A stretch of 16,272 nucleotides of DNA from Arthrobacter sp. (lineage in GTDB: Bacteria > Actinomycetota > Actinomycetes > Actinomycetales > Micrococcaceae), in NCBI GenBank assembly GCA_031178585.1, contig JAPSIT010000032.1, forward strand, positions 1 through 16,272, given 5' to 3'. This document shows positions 7,132 to 14,120 of the stretch, in pieces. A program made the position numbers and the translations under genes. The notes below the pieces were generated by a model. It made no database searches. It was not told the origin of the DNA and saw only the letters and a list, made by a program, of their open reading frames with translations. How positions within the stretch are numbered: the stretch's first letter is position 1; each line of letters begins with the position of its first letter.

Positions 7132-7596
7132 GTGGAAGAAGCACCCAACGTGACCGCAACTCCCGCCCACACCGAACGCAATCCCCGCGAGACCGGCAAT
7201 ACCCGCAACACCGGCCCCGGCCGGCTCCTCATCGCCGTGTACGCCGTGTTCGCCATCTCGGCGACAGCGCGCGCCGGGTACCAGATCCTCACCAAGTTCT
7301 CCGAGGCGCCGCTGGCCTACCTGCTGTCCGCCTTCGCCGCCGCGGTCTACGTGGTCGCCACGGTTTCGCTGGCCAGGCCCGGGCGGGCATGGTTCCGCGT
7401 GTCACTCATTGCCGTGCTCGTCGAGCTGGTGGGCGTGCTGGTCGTGGGGGCGTTGAGCGTGTTCGACGCTGTCGCGTTTCCGCATGAGACGGTGTGGTCC
7501 CTGTTCGGCCGCGGCTATGCCTTTATTCCGCTGATCCTGCCCGTCCTGGGACTGATCTGGCTCTACCGGCGGCGACCGGCGGCACCTGCCGCTTAG
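7132..7596 (+). CDS. Four-helix integral membrane protein of unknown function
   Basis: The 154-aa product has a polar, Thr/Asn/Arg-rich N-terminal tail of about 30 residues, then membrane segments near residues 31-50, 60-81, 88-109 and 128-146 and a basic end (YRRRPAAPAA). The last segment follows a distinctive FPHETVWSLFGRGYAFIPLILPVLGLIWL stretch. I recall similar TVWS-FG-GY-F-PL-LPVLGL patterns in hypothetical actinobacterial proteins but no assigned role. GTG at 7132 is one base after the previous stop. A second GTG at 7150 has GGAAG upstream at a usable distance and would shorten the tail by six residues. The likely operon is truB and these two genes. Confidence 0.8.
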   Translation: MEEAPNVTATPAHTERNPRETGNTRNTGPGRLLIAVYAVFAISATARAGYQILTKFSEAPLAYLLSAFAAAVYVVATVSLARPGRAWFRVSLIAVLVELVGVLVVGALSVFDAVAFPHETVWSLFGRGYAFIPLILPVLGLIWLYRRRPAAPAA

Positions 7597-7653
7597 CTGT
7601 CCTGAGTCAGTGCACGCCGTCCCGGCCCGTCCGTGGGCTGCGGTGATTGCGGG

Positions 7654-7659
7654 TAATCT
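7654..7659 (+). promoter_or_regulatory. Candidate -10 box upstream of ribF
   Basis: TAATCT within GGTAATCTAGG resembles an actinobacterial -10 element. No -35 is convincing. Transcription would begin near 7666, directly at the foot of the hairpin at 7667-7692, giving ribF a leader of about 57 nt. Confidence 0.35.
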
Positions 7660-7666
7660 AGGAGAG

Positions 7667-7692
7667 TTCCGGCGCCCCGGCGGCGCACGGAA
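7667..7692 (+). other. Hairpin in the gap before ribF
   Basis: TTCCGGCGCC (7667-7676) pairs with GGCGC-A-CGGAA (7682-7692), giving ten base pairs with one bulged A and a five-base CCGGC loop. It could end the truB-membrane protein transcript or form the 5' leader of ribF. It lacks the multi-helix architecture and conserved sequence of an FMN riboswitch, so I do not call one. Confidence 0.5.
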
Positions 7693-7722
7693 GTTTCTGT
7701 CAGGCAGTAAAAGGCGAGGTTG

Positions 7723-8709
7723 ATGGTTCACATCTGGAACGATCCGACCGAAGTTCCACACGACTTCGGTCCTTCCGTTGTCACTATCGGCAACTTCGAC
7801 GGCGTGCACCGCGGTCACCAGCAGGTGCTGTCCCAGCTGATCCGGACTGCCCGGCTCAACAAGGCACGGTCCGTGGCCGTGACGTTCGATCCCCACCCCG
7901 CCCAAGTGCACCGGCCCCAGTCGGCGCCTGAACTCATCATGGGACTGCACGACAAGCTCCTGGCACTGGGAGAGCTCGGTTTGGATGCCATCCTGGTGAT
8001 GAAGTATTCGCTCGAACTCGCCAGCCTCACCCCTGAAGAGTTCGTGGGGTCCGTGCTGGTCGACGCCCTCCACGCCAGCCACGTGGTCATCGGCCATGAC
8101 GCACGCTTCGGCCGCGGCAACTCCGGCGACCTGAACACCATGCGCGAACTCGGGGCCAAGTTCGGCTTCGAGGTGCTCGTCATCAGCGAATTCGGCTCGG
8201 AAGGCTTTCCCCTCCACGACGACGGCGGCAAGGACCGCCGCTGTTCGTCCACATGGGTGCGTGAAGCACTCATGGAAGGGGACGTCGTCACGGCTGCCGC
8301 CGTGCTGGGCCGCCCACACCAGATGCGCGGTGAGGTGGTCCATGGTGCAGCCCGCGGCCGGGCATTGGGATTCCCCACCGCCAACCTTTCCCATGACGCC
8401 AGCGGGTACATTCCTGCCGACGGGATCTATGCGGGCTGGCTGGTAGACCAGGCAGGCACCCGCTGGCCCGCTGCCATCTCGGTCGGCTCCAACCCCACGT
8501 TCGACGGCGTCAGCCGCCAGGTGGAAGCCCATGTCATTGACCGTCCCGAGGAAACCGTAGAGGACTTCGATCTGTACGGCCAGACAGTGGTGGTGGAGTT
8601 CGTCGCCAGGCTGCGGGGCATGGTGGCGTACCGTGGTCCTGAGGCCCTTGTGGAGCAGATGCGCCAGGACGTCGTGCAAACCCACGACATCCTCCTCAAA
8701 CGGCGCTGA
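7723..8709 (+). CDS. ribF: Bifunctional riboflavin kinase / FAD synthetase
   Basis: RibF phosphorylates riboflavin to FMN and adenylylates FMN to FAD. The 328-aa protein shows both modules in the usual order. The N-terminal nucleotidyltransferase has [10 protein letters not shown] at residues 23-32, [20 protein letters not shown] and the [14 protein letters not shown] segment. The C-terminal flavokinase has [12 protein letters not shown] with the PTAN motif at residues 218-221, then [17 protein letters not shown] and a closing helix. Length is normal for the family. ATG at 7723 was chosen over the adjacent TTG at 7720 because MVHIW is the natural start and AAGG (7711-7714) lies eight bases upstream. 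The usual actinobacterial neighbour downstream is rpsO; here kynA and kynU come between. Confidence 0.97.
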   Translation: MVHIWNDPTEVPHDFGPSVVTIGNFDGVHRGHQQVLSQLIRTARLNKARSVAVTFDPHPAQVHRPQSAPELIMGLHDKLLALGELGLDAILVMKYSLELASLTPEEFVGSVLVDALHASHVVIGHDARFGRGNSGDLNTMRELGAKFGFEVLVISEFGSEGFPLHDDGGKDRRCSSTWVREALMEGDVVTAAAVLGRPHQMRGEVVHGAARGRALGFPTANLSHDASGYIPADGIYAGWLVDQAGTRWPAAISVGSNPTFDGVSRQVEAHVIDRPEETVEDFDLYGQTVVVEFVARLRGMVAYRGPEALVEQMRQDVVQTHDILLKRR

Positions 8710-8750
8710 TCCGTCAGCCCCACACAGTACTTGGCAAGGAAGGCAACGCT

Positions 8751-9605
8751 GTGACCGTGGAGAAGAACACCAGGAAACTCGACAAGGGAATCGTCCGCGA
8801 TTTCAGTTCCAGGATGAGCTACGGGGCGTACCTTCAGCTGCCCACGCTGCTGAGCGCGCAGCAGCCCGTCAGCACCCCCGAACACCATGACGAGATGCTG
8901 TTCATCATCCAGCACCAGACCACCGAGCTCTGGCTCAAACTGGTGCTGCACGAGCTGCGCAGCGCCGCTGCCCACCTCCGCGCGGATGATCTGGGTACCG
9001 CCCTGAAGGGCATCGCCCGCGTCAAACACATCCAGAAGACCCTCACCGAACAGTGGTCCGTGCTGGCCACGCTGACGCCCACGGAGTATTCGCAGTTCCG
9101 GGGCTTCCTTGGGAACTCCTCCGGATTCCAGTCCAGCCAGTACCGCGCCGTGGAATTCGTCCTTGGCAACAAAAACCGGAAAATGCTGCCGGTGTTTGAG
9201 TCGGACCCGGAGGCCCACGCGCTGCTGACGGCGGTCCTCGAGGCGCCCAGCATCTACGACGAGTTCCTCGCCTACCTGCACCGGCAGGGCTACGATGTCC
9301 CCGCCGAGGTGCTCAGCCGCGATGTCACCCGCGCCCACGAGTTCACCCCCGGGCTGGTTCCGCTGTTCAAGCACATCTACGAAAATGCCGCCGACAACTG
9401 GGGCGCCTACGAGGCATGCGAGGAGCTCGTGGACCTTGAAGACAACTTCCAGCTGTGGCGGTTCCGGCACCTGCGCACCGTGCAAAGGACCATCGGCATG
9501 AAGACTGGAACCGGCGGCTCCAGCGGCGTGGCGTTCCTGCAAAAAGCCCTCGAGCTCACGTTCTTCCCTGAACTGTTTGCCGTACGGACGGAGATTGGCC
9601 AGTGA
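8751..9605 (+). CDS. kynA: Tryptophan 2,3-dioxygenase
   Basis: KynA is a haem enzyme that opens the indole ring of L-tryptophan to N-formylkynurenine, the first step of the kynurenine route. In the 284-aa product the family signatures are clear: [15 protein letters not shown] near residue 23, [14 protein letters not shown] with the distal His55, SGFQSSQYR with Arg132 for the substrate carboxylate, the proximal haem ligand in LWRFRH (His240), and the substrate loop TGTGGSSG at 252-259. Length matches bacterial tetrameric TDOs. GTG at 8751 follows AAGGAAGG (8736-8743) by seven bases. It lies 41 bp behind ribF without a visible terminator and overlaps kynU by four bases, so kynA and kynU are translationally coupled. 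No substrate-responsive operator was recognised. Confidence 0.97.
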   Translation: MTVEKNTRKLDKGIVRDFSSRMSYGAYLQLPTLLSAQQPVSTPEHHDEMLFIIQHQTTELWLKLVLHELRSAAAHLRADDLGTALKGIARVKHIQKTLTEQWSVLATLTPTEYSQFRGFLGNSSGFQSSQYRAVEFVLGNKNRKMLPVFESDPEAHALLTAVLEAPSIYDEFLAYLHRQGYDVPAEVLSRDVTRAHEFTPGLVPLFKHIYENAADNWGAYEACEELVDLEDNFQLWRFRHLRTVQRTIGMKTGTGGSSGVAFLQKALELTFFPELFAVRTEIGQ

Positions 9606-10903
9606 CTGCCCTTGACCGAACGCGGGACACCGACCTGAGGCAGGAAACCGTGACACAGGAGACCGCGACCCAGCAGACGCGGGACGGGCTCCTCCGGCGG
9701 GCACTCCTGCTCGACGGGCAGGACCCGCTGGCAGCCTATCGGGAGCACTTCATCGGCACCGGGACGGACCTGTCCTACCTGGACGGAAACTCCCTTGGCC
9801 GGCCGCTGAAGCGGACTGCGGATGACATCAGCACCTTCATCCACGCCGGCTGGGGCGGCCGCCTGATCCGCGGCTGGGACGAGGAATGGCTGGAGATGCC
9901 TGAGGCCATCGGGGACCAGCTGGGACGTGCAGTCCTCGGCGCCGCCCCGGGTCAGACCATCATTGCGGATTCGACCACTGTGGTGCTGTACAAGCTGATC
10001 CGCGCCGCTCTTGCCGCCGTCAAGGATCCCGCCAGGACCGAGATCGTCCTCGACACGGACAACTTCCCCACGGACCGTTACCTTGTCGAAGGCATCGCCC
10101 GGGAGGAGGGGCTTACGCTGCGCTGGATCGAGGCCGATCCGGCCTCCGGGGTGACCCTTGAGCAGGTGCGGCAGGCCACCGGTCCGGCTACCGCCGTCGT
10201 GCTTCTCAGCCATGTGGCGTACCGCTCGGGGTTCCTGGCGGACCTGCCGGGCATCACGGCGGCAGTGCACGACGCCGGTGCGCTGGTTGTGTGGGATCTG
10301 TGCCATTCCGCGGGGTCAGTGGAGACCAGGCTGGATGCGGCAGGTGTTGATTTCGCCGCCGGCTGCACCTACAAGTACCTCAACGGCGGACCGGGATCAC
10401 CTGCCTTCGCCTATGTCAACGCCCGGCACCTGCCCCAGCTCGCGCAGCCCATCTGGGGCTGGATGGGCCGGAAGGACGCGTTTGAGATGGGTCCCGGCTA
10501 TGAGGCCGCCTCCGGCATCCGCGGCTTCCTTAGCGGAACGCCGGCCATCTTCGGCATGATCGCAATGCGCGGCACGCTGGACCTGATCGAGGAGGTGGGG
10601 ATGGCCGCGATCCGGGAGAAGTCGCTGCGGCTCACGGAATTTGCAGTCGAACTGCACGACGCGTGGCTGGCTCCCGCCGGCGTCATTCTCGCCACGCCGC
10701 GCGACCCCGGGCAGCGCGGCAGCCACATCACCCTGGACCATCCCTCATTCCGCGAAGTGACGGCCGCGCTGTGGAACAGCGACGTGATCCCGGACTTCCG
10801 CGCGCCGTCGGGCATCAGGATCGGGCTTTCGCCGCTCAGCACCGGCTTTGCCGAACTGCACCGCGGCATGGCGGCCATCCGGGACCTGCTGCCGGGCGCT
10901 TGA
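9602..10903 (+). CDS. kynU: Kynureninase
   Basis: Kynureninase is a PLP enzyme that cleaves kynurenine to anthranilate and L-alanine. The 433-aa product has the family pattern: [11 protein letters not shown] near residue 59, GW...[14 protein letters not shown], the PLP-contacting FPTDRY (155-160), [10 protein letters not shown] with Asp232, and the Schiff-base lysine Lys258 in [15 protein letters not shown]. The start GTG at 9602 lies in a GTGA overlap with the kynA stop and has GGAG (9590-9593) eight bases upstream. The first 27 residues are unlike the conserved core and contain a tandem pentapeptide; GTG at 9650 is an alternative start with AGGA upstream. The pathway's N-formylkynurenine formamidase (kynB) is not in the window, so it must be elsewhere or replaced by another esterase. 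Confidence 0.96.
   Translation: MTALDRTRDTDLRQETVTQETATQQTRDGLLRRALLLDGQDPLAAYREHFIGTGTDLSYLDGNSLGRPLKRTADDISTFIHAGWGGRLIRGWDEEWLEMPEAIGDQLGRAVLGAAPGQTIIADSTTVVLYKLIRAALAAVKDPARTEIVLDTDNFPTDRYLVEGIAREEGLTLRWIEADPASGVTLEQVRQATGPATAVVLLSHVAYRSGFLADLPGITAAVHDAGALVVWDLCHSAGSVETRLDAAGVDFAAGCTYKYLNGGPGSPAFAYVNARHLPQLAQPIWGWMGRKDAFEMGPGYEAASGIRGFLSGTPAIFGMIAMRGTLDLIEEVGMAAIREKSLRLTEFAVELHDAWLAPAGVILATPRDPGQRGSHITLDHPSFREVTAALWNSDVIPDFRAPSGIRIGLSPLSTGFAELHRGMAAIRDLLPGA
9641..9685 (+). repeat. Three tandem 15-bp units in the kynU N-terminus
   Basis: The units at 9641-9655, 9656-9670 and 9671-9685 each begin CAG and encode [10 protein letters not shown] and QQTRD. The first two differ at three of fifteen bases; the third is more diverged. 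The stretch lies before the conserved kynureninase core, so it looks like a small duplication in a disordered leader, or sequence upstream of the true start if translation begins at 9650. Confidence 0.55.
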
Positions 10904-10921
10904 GGCGCCGCACTGGCCAGA

Positions 10922-10953
10922 CCGCTCTTATTGACCGGCCGCTCCTATTGACC
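10922..10953. repeat. 15-bp direct repeat upstream of rpsO
   Basis: CCGCTCTTATTGACC (10922-10936) and CCGCTCCTATTGACC (10939-10953) match at 14 of 15 positions with a 17-bp period. Each ends in a -35-like TTGACC. The second TTGACC is 17 nt from an imperfect -10, AAGATT at 10971-10976. The pair may be a duplicated promoter element or a two-site operator. Confidence 0.6.
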
Positions 10954-10965
10954 AGAGTGGGCGTT

Positions 10966-10995
10966 TCGACAAGATTGCGACGGGGCCGGTAAACT
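10966..10995 (+). promoter_or_regulatory. Candidate main promoter of rpsO
   Basis: TCGACA (10966-10971, five of six matches to the -35 consensus) and TAAACT (10990-10995, four of six to the -10) are separated by 18 nt. A transcript would begin near 11002, just where the leader hairpin starts, giving a leader of about 130 nt. The box pair is nearly the same as that of the ScyD-like gene. Confidence 0.55.
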
Positions 10996-11000
10996 AACCG

Positions 11001-11075
11001 AGGATCCGGCTGCAGTCCGTGGTTGCTGGATCCTGTTTCGTGCGGACAGCCTGTTGTTGACGGGACCGTCCGCGC
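11001..11075 (+). promoter_or_regulatory. Structured rpsO 5' leader, candidate S15-responsive element
   Basis: Two long-range stems are visible: AGGATCC (11001-11007) with GGATCCT (11028-11034), and GCGGAC (11042-11047) with GTCCGC (11068-11073), the latter enclosing a 20-nt loop. They sit between the predicted transcription start and the ribosome site. S15 represses its own mRNA through diverse leader structures in many bacteria, so autoregulation is plausible, but I cannot match this leader to a defined motif by eye. Confidence 0.4.
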
Positions 11076-11134
11076 CTGCACACCCGGCAGTAAATTTCTG
11101 ACTCGGGCCTCACGGCACATCTCTAGGAGTTATT

Positions 11135-11404
11135 GTGGCACTTGACGCCGCCGTAAAGCAGTCCATCATCAAGGAATACGCAACGTCCGAGGGCGACACC
11201 GGTTCGCCGGAGGTCCAGATTGCGGTTCTGACTCAGCGGATCAAGGATCTGACTGAGCACATGAAGGAGCACAAGCACGACTTCCACACCCAGCGCGGTC
11301 TGCTGGCCATGGTCGGTCGTCGCAAGCGCATGCTGACCTACCTCAAGAAGACTGACATCTCCCGCTACCGTTCGCTCATTGAGCGTCTCGGCCTGCGCCG
11401 CTAG
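11135..11404 (+). CDS. rpsO: 30S ribosomal protein S15
   Basis: The 89-aa product is full-length uS15, a primary 16S rRNA-binding protein that organises the central domain of the 30S subunit. The family core is present: the [15 protein letters not shown] segment at residues 22-36, the H..DFH..RGLL..V.RRKR motif ([22 protein letters not shown]) that contacts the 16S three-way junction, and the C-terminal [15 protein letters not shown] at 11135 follows AGGAG (11125-11129) by five bases. It is transcribed alone or with pnp: a strong hairpin lies directly downstream, and a long leader with repeats and stems lies upstream. Confidence 0.99.
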   Translation: MALDAAVKQSIIKEYATSEGDTGSPEVQIAVLTQRIKDLTEHMKEHKHDFHTQRGLLAMVGRRKRMLTYLKKTDISRYRSLIERLGLRR

Positions 11405-11416
11405 TCTGACTTAGGG

Positions 11417-11447
11417 GGCGGCCCTTTCCCGCTGGGAACGGGCCGCC
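11417..11447 (+). terminator. Terminator-like hairpin between rpsO and pnp
   Basis: GGCGGCCC (11417-11424) pairs with GGGCCGCC (11440-11447). After one T-C mismatch, five more pairs (TTCCC with GGGAA) close a GCT triloop. It begins 13 nt after the rpsO stop. The tail is TTCTGC rather than a full U-run, so some read-through into pnp is possible. Confidence 0.75.
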
Positions 11448-11634
11448 TTCTGCACTAAAAACTCAACAGGAGGATCAACCGCATCACGCATTCGCGGTCC
11501 TCGGTAGTGATCCCCGGGAAGCTTCGCTGACGGAAGCCGGCCCGTGGGTCTCGATCGATGACCGGGTGCAGTGCAGGCCAGTAGACAGATGCTGGACTGG
11601 GTTGATGCGGCTGGACTTCCGTTAACCAAGAAAC
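11448..11634 (+). other. pnp upstream region with small inverted repeats
   Basis: This 190-bp gap holds several short stems: GCTTC/GAAGC (11521-11525, 11533-11537), CCC-GTG-GGTC with GACCGGG (11541-11566) and CCAGT/ACTGG (11578-11600). No promoter matched well. In E. coli pnp has a leader hairpin processed by RNase III and PNPase for autoregulation; whether this leader does the same cannot be read from the sequence. Confidence 0.3.
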
Positions 11635-11647
11635 GGAGGTGACTCTC

Positions 11648-13906
11648 TTGGAGGGTCCCGAAATCCAGTTCTCAGAAGCAGTCATTGACAATGGCCGCTT
11701 CGGTAAGCGTGTAATCCGCTTCGAAACCGGCCGCCTTGCCAAGCAGGCAGCCGGCGCAGCCATGGTGTACATCGACGAAGACACGGCGCTGCTTTCCGCC
11801 ACCACCGCCGGCAAGCATCCGCGCGAAGGCTTTGACTTCTTCCCCCTGACGGTGGACGTCGAAGAGCGCATGTACGCCGCAGGCCGCATCCCGGGTTCGT
11901 TCTTCCGCCGTGAAGGCCGCCCGTCCACGGAGGCCATCCTGGCCTGCCGCCTGATGGACCGCCCGCTGCGCCCGGCCTTCGTCAAGGGCCTGCGCAACGA
12001 GGTCCAGATTGTCGTGACTGTGCTGGCGATCAACCCGGACGAGCTTTACGACGTCGTGGCGATCAACGCCTCTTCGATGTCCACCCAGCTCTCCGGCCTG
12101 CCGTTCTCCGGCCCGATCGGCGGCGTCCGCGTTGCCCTCGTGGCGGACGAGCAGGGTTCGCAGTGGGTTGCCTTCCCGAAGCACTCCCAGCTTGAGAACT
12201 CCGTGTTCAACATGGTTGTTGCCGGCCGCGTTGCGGGCGATGACGTGGCCATCATGATGGTTGAGGCAGAAGCTACGGACAACTCCTGGAACCTCATCAA
12301 GGAACAGGGCGCCACCGCTCCCACCGAAGAGGTCGTTTCCGAGGGCCTCGAAGCCGCCAAGCCGTTCATCAAGGCTCTCTGCGACGCACAGCAGGACCTG
12401 GCTGCCCGCGCCGCCAAGCCCACCGTTGAATTCCCGGTCTTCCTGGACTACCAGGACGACGTGTACGCCGCCGTTGAGGCAGCCGCAGCAGAGAAGCTCA
12501 CCGCCGTCTTCCAGATCGCCGACAAGCAGACGCGCGACAACGCAGCCGACGAGCTGAAGGACGAGGTTGTAGCTTCCCTGGCTGAGCAGTTCGAAGGCCG
12601 CGAGAAGGAAGTCTCGGCAGCCTTCCGCTCCGTGACCAAGCACGTGGTTCGCCAGCGTATCCTCAAGGACCAGATCCGCATCGACGGCCGTGGCCTGACG
12701 GACATCCGCCAGCTCACAGCCGAGGTGGAGGTGCTGCCCCGCGTTCACGGTTCTGCCATCTTCGAACGCGGCGAAACCCAGATTATGGGTGTCACCACGC
12801 TGAACATGCTCAAGATGGAACAGCAGATTGACTCGCTCTCGCCGGTAACGCGCAAGCGCTACATGCACAACTACAACTTCCCGCCGTACTCCACCGGTGA
12901 AACCGGCCGTGTCGGTTCCCCGAAGCGCCGCGAAATCGGACACGGTGCCCTGGCCGAGCGCGCGCTCGTGCCGGTGCTGCCGTCCCGCGAGGAGTTCCCG
13001 TACGCCATCCGCCAGGTCTCCGAGGCCCTCGGCTCCAACGGCTCCACCTCGATGGGCTCGGTCTGCGCTTCCACGCTGTCCATGCTCAACGCCGGTGTTC
13101 CGCTGAAGGCTGCCGTTGCAGGCATCGCCATGGGCCTTGTGTCCGACCAGGTTGACGGGCAGACCCGCTACGCCGCCCTCACGGACATCCTCGGCGCCGA
13201 AGACGCCTTCGGCGACATGGACTTCAAGGTGGCCGGCACGTCCGAGTTCGTCACCGCCATCCAGCTGGACACCAAACTCGACGGCATCCCCGCCTCGGTG
13301 CTGGCAGCAGCGCTGAAGCAGGCACGCGAAGCCCGCCTGCACATCCTCGAGGTCATCAACGCAGCGATCGACACCCCGGACGAGCTTTCCGAGTTCGCTC
13401 CGCGCGTTATCGCCGTCAAGATCCCCGTGGACAAGATCGGCGAGGTCATCGGCCCCAAGGGCAAGATGATCAACCAGATCCAGGAGGACACGGGCGCCGA
13501 CATCTCCATCGAGGACGACGGCACGGTCTACATCGGCGCCACCGACGGACCGTCTGCCGACGCAGCGCGCTCCGCCATCAACGCCATCGCCAACCCGCAG
13601 GTGCCGGAAATCGGCGAGCGCTACCTGGGTACGGTCGTCAAGACCACCACCTTCGGTGCGTTCATCTCCCTTACCCCGGGCAAGGACGGCCTGCTGCATA
13701 TCTCCGAGCTGCGCAAGCTCGCCAGCGGCAAGCGCGTGGACAACGTCGAAGACGTGGTCTCTGTCGGCCAGAAGATCCAGGTGGAGATCACCAAGATCGA
13801 TGACCGCGGCAAGCTTTCCCTGTCGCCGGTCGTGGCTGAAGAGGAAGGTGCCGGCGAGTCCGAGCGCGCCCACACGACGGAGCCTGCTGAAGGCGCTGAC
13901 GTCTAA
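11648..13906 (+). CDS. pnp: Polyribonucleotide nucleotidyltransferase (PNPase)
   Basis: PNPase degrades RNA 3' to 5' phosphorolytically and can add heteropolymeric tails; in mycobacteria it is called GpsI. The 752-aa product has the full architecture: a first RNase PH domain, a helical linker, and a catalytic second RNase PH domain ([26 protein letters not shown], the [29 protein letters not shown] segment, and [18 protein letters not shown] with the catalytic aspartates). A KH domain with GPKG at residues 602-605 and an S1 domain from about residue 656 follow. TTG at 11648 was chosen because an eight-base anti-Shine-Dalgarno match, GGAGGTGA (11635-11642), precedes it by five bases. The upstream GTG at 11639 lies inside that match and cannot use it. 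A strong terminator follows the stop. Confidence 0.98.
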   Translation: MEGPEIQFSEAVIDNGRFGKRVIRFETGRLAKQAAGAAMVYIDEDTALLSATTAGKHPREGFDFFPLTVDVEERMYAAGRIPGSFFRREGRPSTEAILACRLMDRPLRPAFVKGLRNEVQIVVTVLAINPDELYDVVAINASSMSTQLSGLPFSGPIGGVRVALVADEQGSQWVAFPKHSQLENSVFNMVVAGRVAGDDVAIMMVEAEATDNSWNLIKEQGATAPTEEVVSEGLEAAKPFIKALCDAQQDLAARAAKPTVEFPVFLDYQDDVYAAVEAAAAEKLTAVFQIADKQTRDNAADELKDEVVASLAEQFEGREKEVSAAFRSVTKHVVRQRILKDQIRIDGRGLTDIRQLTAEVEVLPRVHGSAIFERGETQIMGVTTLNMLKMEQQIDSLSPVTRKRYMHNYNFPPYSTGETGRVGSPKRREIGHGALAERALVPVLPSREEFPYAIRQVSEALGSNGSTSMGSVCASTLSMLNAGVPLKAAVAGIAMGLVSDQVDGQTRYAALTDILGAEDAFGDMDFKVAGTSEFVTAIQLDTKLDGIPASVLAAALKQAREARLHILEVINAAIDTPDELSEFAPRVIAVKIPVDKIGEVIGPKGKMINQIQEDTGADISIEDDGTVYIGATDGPSADAARSAINAIANPQVPEIGERYLGTVVKTTTFGAFISLTPGKDGLLHISELRKLASGKRVDNVEDVVSVGQKIQVEITKIDDRGKLSLSPVVAEEEGAGESERAHTTEPAEGADV

Positions 13907-13937
13907 CAGTTCCGGTTCCGGGACACACAGCGTGAAA

Positions 13938-13972
13938 CGGCAGGGCCGGTGGTTGATCCACCGGCCCTGCCG
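13938..13972 (+). terminator. Strong terminator after pnp
   Basis: A perfect 15-bp stem (CGGCAGGGCCGGTGG at 13938-13952 with its complement at 13958-13972) closes a TTGAT loop 31 nt after the pnp stop. There is no U-run, but stem strength and position make termination likely. Confidence 0.85.
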
Positions 13973-13978
13973 CCGTTA

Positions 13979-14041
13979 ACACTCTGCTGATCACTCCTGA
14001 CACTTTGCTAGTCCCTCCTGACACTCTGCCAACCCCCTCAT
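13979..14041. repeat. Three tandem 21-bp repeats upstream of the M16 peptidase
   Basis: Units at 13979-13999, 14000-14020 and 14021-14041 each start ACACT(C/T)TGC. The first two also share a CTCCTG end and agree at 16 of 21 positions; the third shares the first half best and has CCCCCTCAT at the end. The period of 21 bp is two helical turns, so equal faces of the DNA would be presented. The array lies between the pnp terminator and the peptidase promoter. Confidence 0.65.
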
Positions 14042-14047
14042 AACGCT

Positions 14048-14061
14048 TCGGAACATTCCGA
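14048..14061. promoter_or_regulatory. Inverted repeat, candidate operator of the M16 peptidase gene
   Basis: TCGGAA (14048-14053) and TTCCGA (14056-14061) form an exact inverted repeat with a two-base centre. Its right arm coincides with the likely -35 position of the promoter whose -10 is at 14078. A dimeric repressor bound here would block transcription, but no regulator is identified. Confidence 0.4.
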
Positions 14062-14083
14062 CCCGGGGCGCCGCTGGTACGAT
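14056..14083 (+). promoter_or_regulatory. Candidate promoter of the M16 peptidase gene
   Basis: A -10 box TACGAT (14078-14083, four of six) lies 16 nt after TTCCGA (14056-14061, three of six to the -35). Transcription would begin near 14090, giving a leader of about 30 nt with the AAAGG ribosome site. The -35 is weak, which would be consistent with a regulated promoter. Confidence 0.4.
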
Positions 14084-14120
14084 TGCAGGCAGATTTGGCT
14101 CCGCTTCCTGAAAGGCCTTG

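Noticed and set aside
7597..7722. FMN riboswitch before ribF
   Set aside because: Only one simple hairpin is visible. The conserved multi-stem junction and sequence of FMN aptamers are not seen.
7402..9704. Two long minus-strand open frames opposite ribF and kynA (425-427 codons)
   Set aside because: Both are antisense shadows of well-supported genes, with no domains, no ribosome site and high-GC antisense composition.
10895..10909. GGCGC/GCGCC stem around the kynU stop as a terminator
   Set aside because: The stem is only five base pairs with no U-run, which is not distinguishable from chance in high-GC DNA.
11672..13873. 733-codon open frame on the minus strand opposite pnp
   Set aside because: It lies wholly inside pnp, whose domains and motifs are complete. 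Its composition (runs of His, Asp, Gly and Val) is that expected for the antisense frame of a high-GC gene, and it has no recognisable domain.
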